The notes under the pieces were generated by a model. The model saw nothing but the letters and a program-made list of their open reading frames with translations. It had not been told where the DNA came from and did no database searches. DNA of 64,000 nt from Eukaryota sp. TZLM1-RC (Eukaryota; Metamonada: BaSk clade): contig JAUPSS010000007.1 of the NCBI GenBank assembly GCA_040285825.1, positions 2,640,689 through 2,704,688 on the forward strand, given 5' to 3'. Position numbers and translations under genes: made by a program. Of the stretch, positions 22,317-31,919 are shown in pieces (positions within the stretch are counted from its first letter, which is position 1; each line of letters opens with the position of its first letter).

Positions 22317-25300
22317 TTACACTTCACCCCTATAAGTTCTGGTTAAATTGCGAATGGACTCAAATTCTGCCAAAAATGCTTCTCTTTCTAGTTTTCGTGA
22401 TAGAGATAAATCATTACCAATTTCTTGGCTGGTATTGAATTCTGAACTGGACCCGTGTTGACTTTGATTATATTGATCTACCCTTTTGATCTGATTAGAC
22501 AACTCAAGCACAGAGGATATAACGCCCCTCGTTTTTGACTCAGCGAGTTCCAATTGCTCTCTTTTTTTAGACAACGCACAACGATCATGTGAAATTTCCA
22601 AAGAAACTTGTGAAAGAAAAGAACAAACCGCAGTGACAAAAGCGACAACGTTGGAAAAATTCAAGGAAACGTTGTCTGGTGCAATTATCGACTCATCTAT
22701 GCTATGTTCAAAATCATTAAATGAATGCATTGTTTCTAATAAATCAAATAATAACCTAGACAACTCACTACCATCAAAATTACCCAACGAATTGGAAAAT
22801 TGATTTAATTCTTTTTCTTTCAAATGTAATTTAATAGATTTTTCTTTAATTAAATGGAACTGATCTTTCAATCGCTCCCCATATTGTTTTAATTGGTTAT
22901 CTTTTTGTGATAGCTGCTCAAACTTTTCTTTCAATTGGGCCTTTAAGCTATTGATATTTGAGTGCTTTTGTTCAATTTCCAGTAATTCATACTTGATTTT
23001 TGCAGTTTCGGCAGTTTTCATTTGTTCAAACTCCTTTCTCTCCGATTCCAAAGCCTGACGTTCATAAAGTACGTCATCAGCCTTTGACTTTTCTTGACAA
23101 AGTTCATTTTTGACCCTTTCCTTATAAGTCTCCAAATCCAAAAGACTTTGTCTGACTGATTCTTCTTTTTTGGAAAGTTCGTTTGAACGATTATCTAATT
23201 CTTTTCTACTTTCTTCCAATTCAATTTTGTTTTTGTTAAGCTCATCTTCCAAATTGATTAAATTAGACTTCAAACCTTCAAGTTCTTGCTGACATTTAGT
23301 TAGGTGTTCATCCCTCTGTTGCAGTTCACCTTCAAAGACAACCAATCTGTCACATTTGACGTCTAAATCTTCAGTTTCCGTTTCTAGTCGAGATTCTAAA
23401 TCAATCAAATTGGACTGTTTCTCGAAAACATCAACCCTCAATTGTTCAAGATGGAAATCTTCAAAAGCAAGTGAAGCAGATGAGATCAAAAGGTGATTAG
23501 CAAAATTTTCTAAAGAAACTCCCTTGCCCTCATAAAACAAAACAGAAGGTGATTGGTGAATTGATTGCTGGATATCAGTTTGATTGGATTGAAGAGCTAG
23601 TTGTTGATTGGCAAGTTCCTCTTCAAGTTCAATCAATCGGTCCTCTTGACTCCTGACGACTGATTCTCTGGCAATAATTTCTGATTCGAAATCAATCAAT
23701 TCTTCCTTTTTCTGATCTACTAATAAACCACAATTATTTAAATATGTTTCCTTCTTATTTAATTCTTGGCTTCTTTGGTTAAGAACAGACTGTTCTCTAG
23801 ATAATTCTTCATTAATATTATCTGATTCTATTTGTTGTTCCTTCAATTTGCTAAATTCTTCTTCTAATAAAAGAGATCTCTGCTTGATTTCTTGTTCTTT
23901 TTGAATTAATTCAAAAGACTTTTCCAACAATTCGGATTCCAAATCCTTTAAATTAGATTCTTTACTGTTTAATTCCGTTGAAAACTCTTCTAAATCATGG
24001 AATTGATGCTTCTTCTGCTCTAATTCTGATAATTGGTTCTTGATAAAACCTTGCTCAAGTCTAACTGATTCTTCCAGACTTTTGATCTCTTCAGATCTGT
24101 GTTCCAAAAATTCGCGTTCACTGACAAGCGTTTGCTCCTTATTTTCCAGACATACTAATTTTTGTTCTTTTTCAGCTAAATCTTCTTGACGTGCATCTAA
24201 TTGTTGAGAGAAAAGAGCCAATTTTTGTTCTTTTTCATCTAAATCTTCTTGACGTGCATCTAATTGTTGAGAGAAAAGAGCCAATTTTTGTTCTTTTTCA
24301 TCTAAATCTTCTTGACGTGCATCTAATTGTTGAGAGAAAAGAGCCAATTTTTGTTCTTTTTCAGCTAAATCTTCTTGACGTGCATCTAATTGTTGAGAGA
24401 AAAGAGCCAATTTTTGTTCTTTTTCATCTAAATCTTCTTGACGTGCATCTAATTGTTGAGAGAAAAGAGCCAATTTTTGTTCTTTTTCATCTAAATCTTC
24501 TTGACGTGCATCTAATTGTTGAGAGAAAAGAGCCAATTTTTGTTCTTTTTCATCTAAATCTTCTTGACGTGCATCTAATTGTTGAGAGAAAAGAGCCAAT
24601 TTTTGTTCTTTTTCATCTAAATCTTCTTGACGTGCATCTAATTGTTGAGAGAAAAGAGCCAATTTTTGTTCTTTTTCATCTAAATCTTCTTGACGTGCAT
24701 CTAATTGTTGAGAGAAAAGAGCCAATTTTTGTTCTTTTTCATCTAAATCTTCTTGACGTGCATCTAATTGTTGAGAGAAAAGAGCCAATTTTTGTTCTTT
24801 TTCATCTAAATCTTCTTGGAGTGCATCTAATTGTTGAGAGAAAAGAGCCAATTTTTGTTCTTTTTCAAAACATTGATGTTCAAAACTTGTTTTAAATTCT
24901 TCAAATTCAAATTTTTCATCATCAAGTGTTTCCTGAGCCTCAACTAACTGACCTTCCTTGACTGTGATCTCTTCCCAATGTCTCCTGACATCCAGTTGAT
25001 CCGCACTGATCTCCTCACTCAAAATTTCAAGTTCACCCTTCAAAATTTCGAGTCGCTCTTTTTCTACTTCATTTTCGACCCTTGATTTATATAAACCTTC
25101 AATTGCATAACTCATTGCATCACTACGTTCAACCAAACCTCCTTTGTACACCTCAGCAAGGGTTAATTCTTCACTTAATTCTTGGTACAATTGATCTATA
25201 GATGATTGTGATTCTTTTAATTGTAGGGATAAATCTGTTAGCTCCAGCTCTTTATTAACCAGAATTGATTGAAAATCATCGAGTTCTTGCTGACGTGACA

Positions 25301-26609
25301 TGAGCTCTTCTTTTGATTGATTGAGCTCTCTTCGTAAAATCAAGTTGTCACGAACCACAACGTCTAACTGATTAGCAGAATAATAAGACGAAACATCTTC
25401 TTGAAACATTTGAAATATTTCAGAGTGAGCTTGTTGATCCTCCTTCGTGAGCTCTTCTCGTGAGTTGAGCTCATTTTTGAGTCGTGACACCTCCCCAGAC
25501 AGGTGGATTGCAAAATTTAAAATATTGGTCGCAGACTCTGAACTGATTGGACCACAATCTTTTGTCGTTAAGGGAAACATTCCTGCAAATTCTTCAATCA
25601 AAAGCTCAAAATGATCGCGTGGGGGACCAAAATGATCACGTGATCTGAAGGTAGGACTTAGTGGAATTTTTGTATCATACAGCCCGTCAATTTTGTCAAT
25701 CAAATGATTAGACTTCCCGAATACTTGACTGTTGCTTAATTTAGAAACAGGCGAATAAACCTCCACCACATCACCTTCCTCTTCTTCCGCTGTAAAACCA
25801 TCTCTCGGCCCTAACCCTAACCCTAGGGTTGGTTTGGTTGGTCTTGATTCAGGCAGAGGAGACTCAAATTCAACAAAATGCTCCTGTACGTTTGAAGGCT
25901 TAAAAAAAGATTTGGTTGGAGTTGTTGAAGTTAAATCAGTTCGGGTCATAAATGGAGACTTGGCAAGACTTTTACGTTGATTTTCAAGGGTTATTTGGAA
26001 GATTTGAGTTAAAATAGAAGTATCCTGGATAAGAGTCAATCTCAAATCAAGTGTCCTCAAACTCTTGTTCTTCTTCAACGACGTTAACATGGCCCTTCCA
26101 CCTGCGTCACCAATGGGGTTATGGAAGAGAGAAAGATATATGAGAGAAGAAGATTCAATGGAAGCGGCAAGGGAAGAAGCACCAGTGTTACTGATTTCAT
26201 TGTCACGAAGGTCGAGTCGGCGTAGGGAAGGAAGGGATTGGATGAGATGGGCTAGAGCAATGGCCCCACTGTCCCCAATGGCGTTTTGAGCAAGAAGCAG
26301 AGCTCGAAGAGGAGGAGCCGATGGTTGGGAAAAAGAAGTGAGAAGAGACTGGCATCCCTCATCACCTATTGAGTTTTGACCAAGGTCCAAGGATTCAAGA
26401 GCAGGGGGATAGCAACCATGCAGAAGGTTCAAACCGGAAGACCCAAGATTGGAGGACCAAAGGTCAATAGTCACAAGCGTGGATGCATCAGGCAATAGTT
26501 CTGAAAGGGATTTTAGAGTTTTCGTTGAAAGAGAATAAAAGCGTAGATCCAAAGATGGGAGCTTGTCACGTTCTAGTAGGTGACAGACAGATATGATCTG
26601 GTCTGTCAT
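22317..26609 (-). CDS. Leucine-rich-repeat plus long coiled-coil protein
   Basis: 1430 residues from the ATG at 26609; the frame is open about 23 codons further upstream but has no ATG there, so a short 5' exon is possible. Residues about 1-220 hold six or more ribonuclease-inhibitor-type LRRs (SLDLGQNSIGDEGCQSLL, LRRLDLRDNEISNTGASSL, YLSLFHNPIGDAGGRAML). A disordered linker of about 170 residues follows, then a coiled coil of about 1000 residues. Inside it are eleven almost identical 21-residue (three-heptad) repeats. The layout suits a cytoskeletal or flagellar scaffold; no specific family is recognised. No intron is seen in 4.3 kb. Confidence 0.85.
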   Translation of the reverse strand: MTDQIISVCHLLERDKLPSLDLRFYSLSTKTLKSLSELLPDASTLVTIDLWSSNLGSSGLNLLHGCYPPALESLDLGQNSIGDEGCQSLLTSFSQPSAPPLRALLLAQNAIGDSGAIALAHLIQSLPSLRRLDLRDNEISNTGASSLAASIESSSLIYLSLFHNPIGDAGGRAMLTSLKKNKSLRTLDLRLTLIQDTSILTQIFQITLENQRKSLAKSPFMTRTDLTSTTPTKSFFKPSNVQEHFVEFESPLPESRPTKPTLGLGLGPRDGFTAEEEEGDVVEVYSPVSKLSNSQVFGKSNHLIDKIDGLYDTKIPLSPTFRSRDHFGPPRDHFELLIEEFAGMFPLTTKDCGPISSESATNILNFAIHLSGEVSRLKNELNSREELTKEDQQAHSEIFQMFQEDVSSYYSANQLDVVVRDNLILRRELNQSKEELMSRQQELDDFQSILVNKELELTDLSLQLKESQSSIDQLYQELSEELTLAEVYKGGLVERSDAMSYAIEGLYKSRVENEVEKERLEILKGELEILSEEISADQLDVRRHWEEITVKEGQLVEAQETLDDEKFEFEEFKTSFEHQCFEKEQKLALFSQQLDALQEDLDEKEQKLALFSQQLDARQEDLDEKEQKLALFSQQLDARQEDLDEKEQKLALFSQQLDARQEDLDEKEQKLALFSQQLDARQEDLDEKEQKLALFSQQLDARQEDLDEKEQKLALFSQQLDARQEDLDEKEQKLALFSQQLDARQEDLAEKEQKLALFSQQLDARQEDLDEKEQKLALFSQQLDARQEDLDEKEQKLALFSQQLDARQEDLAEKEQKLVCLENKEQTLVSEREFLEHRSEEIKSLEESVRLEQGFIKNQLSELEQKKHQFHDLEEFSTELNSKESNLKDLESELLEKSFELIQKEQEIKQRSLLLEEEFSKLKEQQIESDNINEELSREQSVLNQRSQELNKKETYLNNCGLLVDQKKEELIDFESEIIARESVVRSQEDRLIELEEELANQQLALQSNQTDIQQSIHQSPSVLFYEGKGVSLENFANHLLISSASLAFEDFHLEQLRVDVFEKQSNLIDLESRLETETEDLDVKCDRLVVFEGELQQRDEHLTKCQQELEGLKSNLINLEDELNKNKIELEESRKELDNRSNELSKKEESVRQSLLDLETYKERVKNELCQEKSKADDVLYERQALESERKEFEQMKTAETAKIKYELLEIEQKHSNINSLKAQLKEKFEQLSQKDNQLKQYGERLKDQFHLIKEKSIKLHLKEKELNQFSNSLGNFDGSELSRLLFDLLETMHSFNDFEHSIDESIIAPDNVSLNFSNVVAFVTAVCSFLSQVSLEISHDRCALSKKREQLELAESKTRGVISSVLELSNQIKRVDQYNQSQHGSSSEFNTSQEIGNDLSLSRKLEREAFLAEFESIRNLTRTYRGEV
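24174..24866 (-). repeat. Eleven tandem 63-bp coding repeats
   Basis: Each 63-bp unit codes for KEQKLALFSQQLDARQEDLD plus Glu, 21 residues, exactly three heptads. The eleven units differ only by Asp/Ala near the end and one Arg/Leu in the first unit; even third codon positions are nearly invariant. The repeat stays in frame and its antisense strand is also open (24191-24895). Confidence 0.95.
25809..25830 (-). repeat. Telomere-like repeat inside coding sequence
   Basis: CCCTAACCCTAACCCTAG, three CCCTAA-type units followed by GGGTT, forming a short inverted repeat. It codes for a Gly-Leu run in the linker of the LRR/coiled-coil protein. Confidence 0.45.
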
Positions 26610-26763
26610 GTGAATCGAAGGAAAACTACTGTGAATTTCTATCAAAACGCACTTCTGGCTTTTGACCAATTCATGCAATCTTGATAGACGTTAAGCTTAC
26701 TTTAGATCTATCACTATATGATATCACGATCAAATGATAGTTAAAGCAGCAACATCACAATAC

Positions 26764-26777
26764 GCGTACAGGTACGC
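26764..26777 (-). other. Perfect hairpin just past the Fanzor stop codon
   Basis: GCGTAC-AG-GTACGC, a 6-bp perfect stem with a 2-nt loop, about 18-31 nt downstream of the Fanzor stop. Guide (omega) RNAs of TnpB/Fanzor elements come from this end, so it may belong to the RNA scaffold or element end; it could equally be chance. Confidence 0.25.
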
Positions 26778-26794
26778 AATACATGGAATGACAC

Positions 26795-28708
26795 TTATCT
26801 ATGGGGTCTTCGGAACGCCTCAGGTCTTTCATTGTAGTAGTGCTCACTTGTGGCAATCTCCAGTTGATTTCTGGAAGCTGAGATGTCCCTCGACCAGAGT
26901 GTCTGACATTGAGGGCATACAAACTTATCATTGTGCACCCTCCCATCATCGTGATACAACTTTTGATTGAATACTTTACAGCAATTCGTTTTGTCAGATG
27001 TGTAGAATTCATCTCCATTAGGCTTCACATATTTAAAATGTTTCTGAATCTCCTTCAAAAAGCGCTTCCTTGGGGTTTTCACAGATTGTCTTGATGGCCC
27101 ATCACCTCCACTACCAAACCAAATTATGGTTTCTCTTCCATTAGCCATTAGTTTAATTTTTTCAATTAATCCCATTATCCTTTTTTGCCTTCTTATAAAG
27201 AAATCAAACTTGTTGCGGCGCAGGGCTCGGCGATCTCCATTTATCAGCAGTTGGTCTAGTATAGTTCTCGGACGGAAGACGGGATTGCTGATTTCTTCCT
27301 GTGTCGGTACCCACATCAAAGGCATTGCTACTTCATTAAGATATTTGTGTAAATTCTTAGCAAAATAGCAATTTGGTGATGCATGGGTCAGGACCGGGGG
27401 GTGAATGATCTTCTTTGCGTTTGGATTCAGAACAAGGCTCGAAAGTTGATGATCAACATTGTTATTATCAATTCTTGATCCAATTGAATAACCACACAAA
27501 TTTTTGTGATTAGGATCAATTGCACAAAATGAATATTCAATTGGATCAACTGGCGGAGGCTCATAGGCGTCGTCAGTTCTTCGACGTTGCCTAGGACGAA
27601 CCTGTTGTTGAAGTCTAGAGTTTCGCTTCCGACTCTTTGCAGGCATATCGAGTTCACCACTGGCTATGGTGGTTGCCACTTCTCTGGCTGTCCGGCGATT
27701 CTTATTTTTTTTGGGGGCAAAAGAAAAAGTGAAGCGGATTGAAACAGCATCTGAACTGATTGTGTAAGTCAGATACTTCTTTTTTCTGAAAAATGCAAAC
27801 GGATCTTTCAGCAGACAGCGGTTGGCATTAAAAGAGAGAAAATGCTTTTCCAGTTGTTGACTAAAAGAGATAAATCCAGGTGAATAACTAGGGGATGGGG
27901 ACACGGCATTTCTTCGCATGGTGTCAGATGCAATATTTTCCAGAAAGGATAAAATATTTAGCCCAGCAGTGAATAAGAAGGTGATGTTGTCTGGACTGAG
28001 ATCAACATTGTCCAGCATCAACATAGCGTCAAAACGATGAGGGTCGGCAACCTGCTGAATAAATAGGTCCATTATGTACTCATGGTGACCTTCATCATAC
28101 CATGCGCGCAAAGAGTCAGGAATAGTGGCTGCAGTCGTGTTCACCACTAATGAAGCATATTTCTTTGGGCAAGGGCACTCAAAGAAGGTAGCCATTGTCC
28201 GGAAGAAGTTCAGCTTCCAGGAGACAGGGCCATCAGTAAGTATTTGACAAAAGCTGTTCGCCATTTGCAGTGCGCGAAAGCTTCTAATGTCAGAGTGGCA
28301 CCAGTTGTCGGTTCCCTTCTGAAAGCCAATAGGAGGAAACGGCCAGCCAGGTCGGAAAGAGACATCATATAGTGCGCGGTACACTTCCATATGATTCTCG
28401 AATGGGCGTCTCACAGTCGGGTGAGGTACCATTACAAAGTCTTGACATTGATACCAAAACTGTTGTTGATATAACCAGAAAGCCATTTCCGGATATTGCA
28501 GGACAAACAGCTGTGCTAACCGGGCAGTAAGCACAGTGACAGTTCGAATATAGCGAAACTGTCTTTCCATTGAAACAAGAGCTGCAGTAGAGCAGAACTG
28601 AGCAGCACTTGCTGGAACTGTCGTCTTGCTGTCGTTTATTGGTTGCTCACGACGGTTAACCTCCCAGGGGAGTACACGCCCTCGACGTGGCAACTCTGGA
28701 TTTGCCAT
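26795..28708 (-). CDS. Fanzor-like RNA-guided nuclease (eukaryotic TnpB homologue)
   Basis: 637 residues from the ATG at 28708, one uninterrupted exon, normal Fanzor length. The C-terminal third has the split RuvC and zinc-finger signature of TnpB/Fanzor: RuvC-I FCAIDPNHKNLCGY with Asp398; a strand TIIWFGSGGDG (about 527-537) where TnpB has RuvC-II; GDEFYTSDKTNCC (565-577), the Fanzor D-E-x-x-TS-K-x-C box with Glu567; a second Cys pair CPQC (598-601); and RuvC-III SRDISASRN with Asp608. No Glu sits at the canonical RuvC-II place, in line with the rearranged site reported for Fanzors, where a displaced Glu substitutes. Residues 356-377 are Arg/Lys-rich, an NLS candidate. Residues 1-330 (wedge/recognition part) are diverged. 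It is more GC-rich than its surroundings (45-53% in two lines I counted). No companion transposase is adjacent. It lies 186 bp upstream of the LRR gene, same strand. Confidence 0.82.
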   Translation of the reverse strand: MANPELPRRGRVLPWEVNRREQPINDSKTTVPASAAQFCSTAALVSMERQFRYIRTVTVLTARLAQLFVLQYPEMAFWLYQQQFWYQCQDFVMVPHPTVRRPFENHMEVYRALYDVSFRPGWPFPPIGFQKGTDNWCHSDIRSFRALQMANSFCQILTDGPVSWKLNFFRTMATFFECPCPKKYASLVVNTTAATIPDSLRAWYDEGHHEYIMDLFIQQVADPHRFDAMLMLDNVDLSPDNITFLFTAGLNILSFLENIASDTMRRNAVSPSPSYSPGFISFSQQLEKHFLSFNANRCLLKDPFAFFRKKKYLTYTISSDAVSIRFTFSFAPKKNKNRRTAREVATTIASGELDMPAKSRKRNSRLQQQVRPRQRRRTDDAYEPPPVDPIEYSFCAIDPNHKNLCGYSIGSRIDNNNVDHQLSSLVLNPNAKKIIHPPVLTHASPNCYFAKNLHKYLNEVAMPLMWVPTQEEISNPVFRPRTILDQLLINGDRRALRRNKFDFFIRRQKRIMGLIEKIKLMANGRETIIWFGSGGDGPSRQSVKTPRKRFLKEIQKHFKYVKPNGDEFYTSDKTNCCKVFNQKLYHDDGRVHNDKFVCPQCQTLWSRDISASRNQLEIATSEHYYNERPEAFRRPHR

Positions 28709-28839
28709 TGGGGTGAATATGTCAGTCGAGAAAAGATCAGACAGTCAACAATACAAATTTGATTTATTCACAACTTCTTACATCTATACAAATACAAAGC
28801 CTGAGCAAAATGATAATTAAACACTATAATACGTGATAT
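28709..28839. other. Fanzor 5' flank
   Basis: About 130 bp between the Fanzor start and a host gene remnant. It should hold the promoter and the left end of any element. No terminal inverted repeat or target duplication is convincing. Confidence 0.35.
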
Positions 28840-28974
28840 TTAAGCTGCCGCAACTATTTTCTTTCTTGAAAGGGTTACAGTTGAAGGAGTTTTCTCGGTG
28901 ATAACAGTAGCATATCCAATCAAGAAAACGTGTTGTTTTAATGAGTTTGTATAAAGTTTATTTTCATAATGGGA
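28840..28974 (-). pseudogene. C-terminal fragment of an unknown gene
   Basis: 44 codons ending in TAA, reading LKQHVFLIGYATVITEKTPS and a basic tail RKKIVAAA. It looks like protein but has no start; probably the last exon of a gene broken by rearrangement. Family unknown. Confidence 0.3.
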
Positions 28975-29034
28975 TCAACTTGACACTTCTTTAATCTTGA
29001 AATAGAAACCACTCAACCTAACAATGACTCTTGA

Positions 29035-29232
29035 CAGGACAACATTCACAACCTCCTTCGTGACCCTGGTACCTCTACCATCCTGTCTTGTCCTGTGTCC
29101 TTAACTTCCCTCAACGTCAGCGGAAACAACATTTCTGACTCCCTTACACCTACAATTGTCTCGTTCCTAACTATTAATAGTACGCTAACCACATTCGCTC
29201 TTGGCCTTTCTTCTAGGAACCAACCTAAATAG
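29035..29232 (+). pseudogene. LRR gene fragment
   Basis: An open stretch of 65 codons ending in TAG, containing SLTSLNVSGNNISDSLTPTI, a ribonuclease-inhibitor-type leucine-rich repeat with the N-x-I-x-D signature. More GC-rich than the flanks. No start and no further LRR nearby; remnant of a gene of the type at 22317-26609. Confidence 0.45.
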
Positions 29233-29255
29233 ACAAAAGCTTGATTTCAATGGAA

Positions 29256-29423
29256 TTATCCGTTCTTGTTGACAATGTTATTATTGTACTTTTGACGCAA
29301 ATACCAAGCCCAAACAGCAACAATACCACCTAGCACAAGACCACAAACAATGTCTCCCACATGGTGATGATTGTCAATGTTTCTGTCAATGCATCTAAAG
29401 GTACCGTTTTCAGAACCAGGAGA
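29256..29423 (-). pseudogene. PAP2-type lipid phosphatase, C-terminal fragment
   Basis: 55 codons to a TAA. CIDRNIDNHHHVGDIVCGLV matches the last motif of PAP2 phosphatases (R-x(n)-H-x3-D), followed by a membrane helix (LGGIVAVWAWYL) and a short polar tail. The upstream motifs and membrane helices are missing, since a stop closes the frame on the 5' side. Confidence 0.5.
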
Positions 29424-29999
29424 TTACTCGTTGTGTTCACAAGAACGAACTGTTTGCAGTTGTGACTTTCATATCAACTTTGGTCTAAGCAATATTGTTG
29501 GTGGTATAAATAACCTCTACTGTGACCCATCTTGCTGAAGATGAATATAATAGTGAATTTGAAAATACTTAAATTTTGCGGGGAATTGATTAATCTATCT
29601 CGTTTCCCATGATTTAGAAAATTTCTTAATTAATAAAAAAAGTATTGCTGCAACAGGCACCTTTTAAAACTTAACCGAAAACCTTAACTAATGCTTTTAC
29701 CTACTAAAAACCCCATCAATTGAATGACGGGAGGCTTTCGCTATTTACTTGAATAAGAACTAGTTTGTTATAAAACTCCGTTATGTTGATCAAGAAGGAC
29801 AACTAGAAGCTGTTGATTTTTTGTAGTAAAATATTTTATTCTGGAAACAGAGACATTTTTAAACTTAACCAGAAACCTTAACTAAAGCTTTTACCTACTC
29901 AAACCCCATCAATTGAATGACGGGACATTTTCACTATTCACTTGAATAGCAACTCGCTTGTTATAAAACTCCGTAATGTTATTCAAAATGGAGTTAATA
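29424..29999. other. Intergenic with a short imperfect direct repeat
   Basis: About 29660-29800 and 29845-29990 share long similar stretches (AACTTAACC, CCTTAACTAA, CTTTTACCTACT, CCCCATCAATTGAATGACGG, TTGTTATAAAACTCCGT), so about 130 bp is duplicated in direct orientation. It precedes the 3' end of a LINE copy and may be LINE 3' sequence. Confidence 0.5.
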
Positions 30000-31690
30000 T
30001 AACGAGGAAGAGCTTTAAATAACGAAAATACAATTCTGTTCTTCCAAATAAAAAAATCGAGAGTACGATTATTTTCTTTGAGAAGATTTCCTAAGTCATC
30101 TAAAAAATTAGGACCTTCAGTTCCAAGGGTATACAGTACATTAAAACAAGTTTCAAGGGTACCAAATTTTTGGAAGTAGCAATTGGGACAAATTTGATGT
30201 TTCTGCCTCTTGCTCCATTAAAACGTTGTAGAAGGGCTTCGTACTTTGATTTCTTGAAAGCTCTGCAACTTTGAGTAAATGTCGAATGTCAGAATTGCAA
30301 CTTCTGTTCCATGGAGACACAGTAGTACATTCGATAATTAGTTCAGTTCCATCATACCAAGCACATTGAATATCACTTCGTTTTTTGCTCAAACTGATAT
30401 TTAATTCATCAAAAAGTGGTTCTAAACGAGGATGATGAGCACATTTTAACAGATCATAAATACAATCACGAACTGCATTGTGGATAATTGATTTTTTTGT
30501 GTACATTTAGAGCAGGAAATAAGGTGATTAAAAGAACCATATGCACCACATTTACATTTCATATTTGATAAACATTGTGGAGGGAGGAACTTCAGTCCGA
30601 TTCAGATGACTGCTAAAAATTGAATATCTGAGAGCAATAGTCAAAATCTACGAGGAATTTGAGTTATCAAACAAGATGCACTATTTTGAAAAGAATTCAC
30701 ACTATCCAAAGAAGTCAAAAACAATTATAAAGAAAAATCACTGGAGTTGTTAGCCATGCTTCTTTGGTTGTTCACTGATTCTGCCTCTAAATAATTAATA
30801 ATCTTCATCTGTAGTTTGGGAACTGTTCACAAAAACCTTAATAAATCTTTGATTTCAATTGAGTTAAAGTCAAGTTTTGCAGAAAATAATGATTTTTAGA
30901 AGTCATTCGAATAATTTTCTAAAAAGGTACGCAAAAATATCATTACAAATGAAGTAGAATTATGTGCTGAATAATTCCACTGATGAGGAAACCGTAGCGC
31001 AAGTTCAAATAAGAAATTCTAGATTCCACCTTGAAACGCAGCATTTGATAAAATGAATGAACGAGTTTGGCCAATACCACCGTAATTATGGGATCTAAAA
31101 GCATGAAAGGGAATATCATCAATATTATTGATGTTCAGTACTGAACCCAAAAATTGAGTTCTCTTAGACAAAAACTGTTTGACATATTGGGTGCTCAAAA
31201 TTGGAGGAATGGAAGGAATCAAGTGGTTAATTTTTGAACCAAAACATAACCTATCAACAAGAAATTTGTTATGCTTCTTAGAAATCAAGTTCTCAATTTG
31301 ATCGAGTTCAGCTAAAGCTTTTTCAACTTTTTGTTCAAGTGATTGAGAAGTACAATCCTCATTACCTATTAATGTTCCCAACAACTCAATACAATCATCA
31401 TCATAATTGACAAATGGCAATTCGATTCCCTCAATAGAAATACAATCAAAGTTCAAGATTAATTCGAGAAGTCAAACTTGCAAACAATTTTTTTGTAGTT
31501 GTAATAATGGTTGAAATTCCAACAACAAATTCTGACAATCCACAAGGAATCCTAATTTGTTGAGACAAGGCCAGCGTAGTGTTAATTTTTTTGTTTGTTT
31601 CATCATTTGTCGTTTTGTGAATTGCATCTTGTTTCGTATCATAAATTGTTCTGTAAAAAAATTGATGACAAAAAAAGCTCACATTATTTT
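30000..31690 (-). mobile_element. LINE family D, degraded copy
   Basis: Pieces match other LINEs here: 31682-31446 and 31456-31019 cover the region after the RT catalytic box through the thumb (INLELNFDCISIEGIELPFV, KFLVDRLCFGSKINHLIPS, FHAFRSHNYGGIGQTRSFIL), and 30506-30153 covers the endonuclease-like block (IIHNAVRDCIYDLL, LEPLFDEL, KKRSDIQCAWYDG). The stretch 30510-31018 is too decayed to read. More diverged from A, B and C than these are from each other. Confidence 0.65.
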
Positions 31691-31919
31691 AATGTTCAAC
31701 AATTGTATTTCAATCATAATGAGATGGTGTTGAAAGTGTTGGATTTCATTCGCTAATAAATACTTATAAATTAAAAAAAAACTTAATACTATTAAGTTTG
31801 CAGTTAGGACTTGAGTGAATGACCATATTGGTTATTCAGATTCGTCATATTAGAAAAAAAAGAAAAGGCAAAAAAAAGAACTATAATTTATTCGGAAAGT
31901 TAAAAACCACAGACACTAT

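Noticed and set aside
24191-24895. 234-codon antisense frame in the LRR/coiled-coil gene
   Set aside because: It exists only because one open 63-bp unit is repeated eleven times; composition is that of an antisense shadow.
26610-26678. Longer start for the LRR gene at 26678
   Set aside because: That codon is TTG; the first ATG in frame is 26609. A spliced 5' exon remains possible.
26721-28839. ATATCACG at 26721-26728 and its inverse CGTGATAT at 28832-28839 as terminal inverted repeats of a Fanzor transposon
   Set aside because: Only 8 bp in AT-rich DNA, no flanking target duplication, and TGATATCA is itself palindromic.
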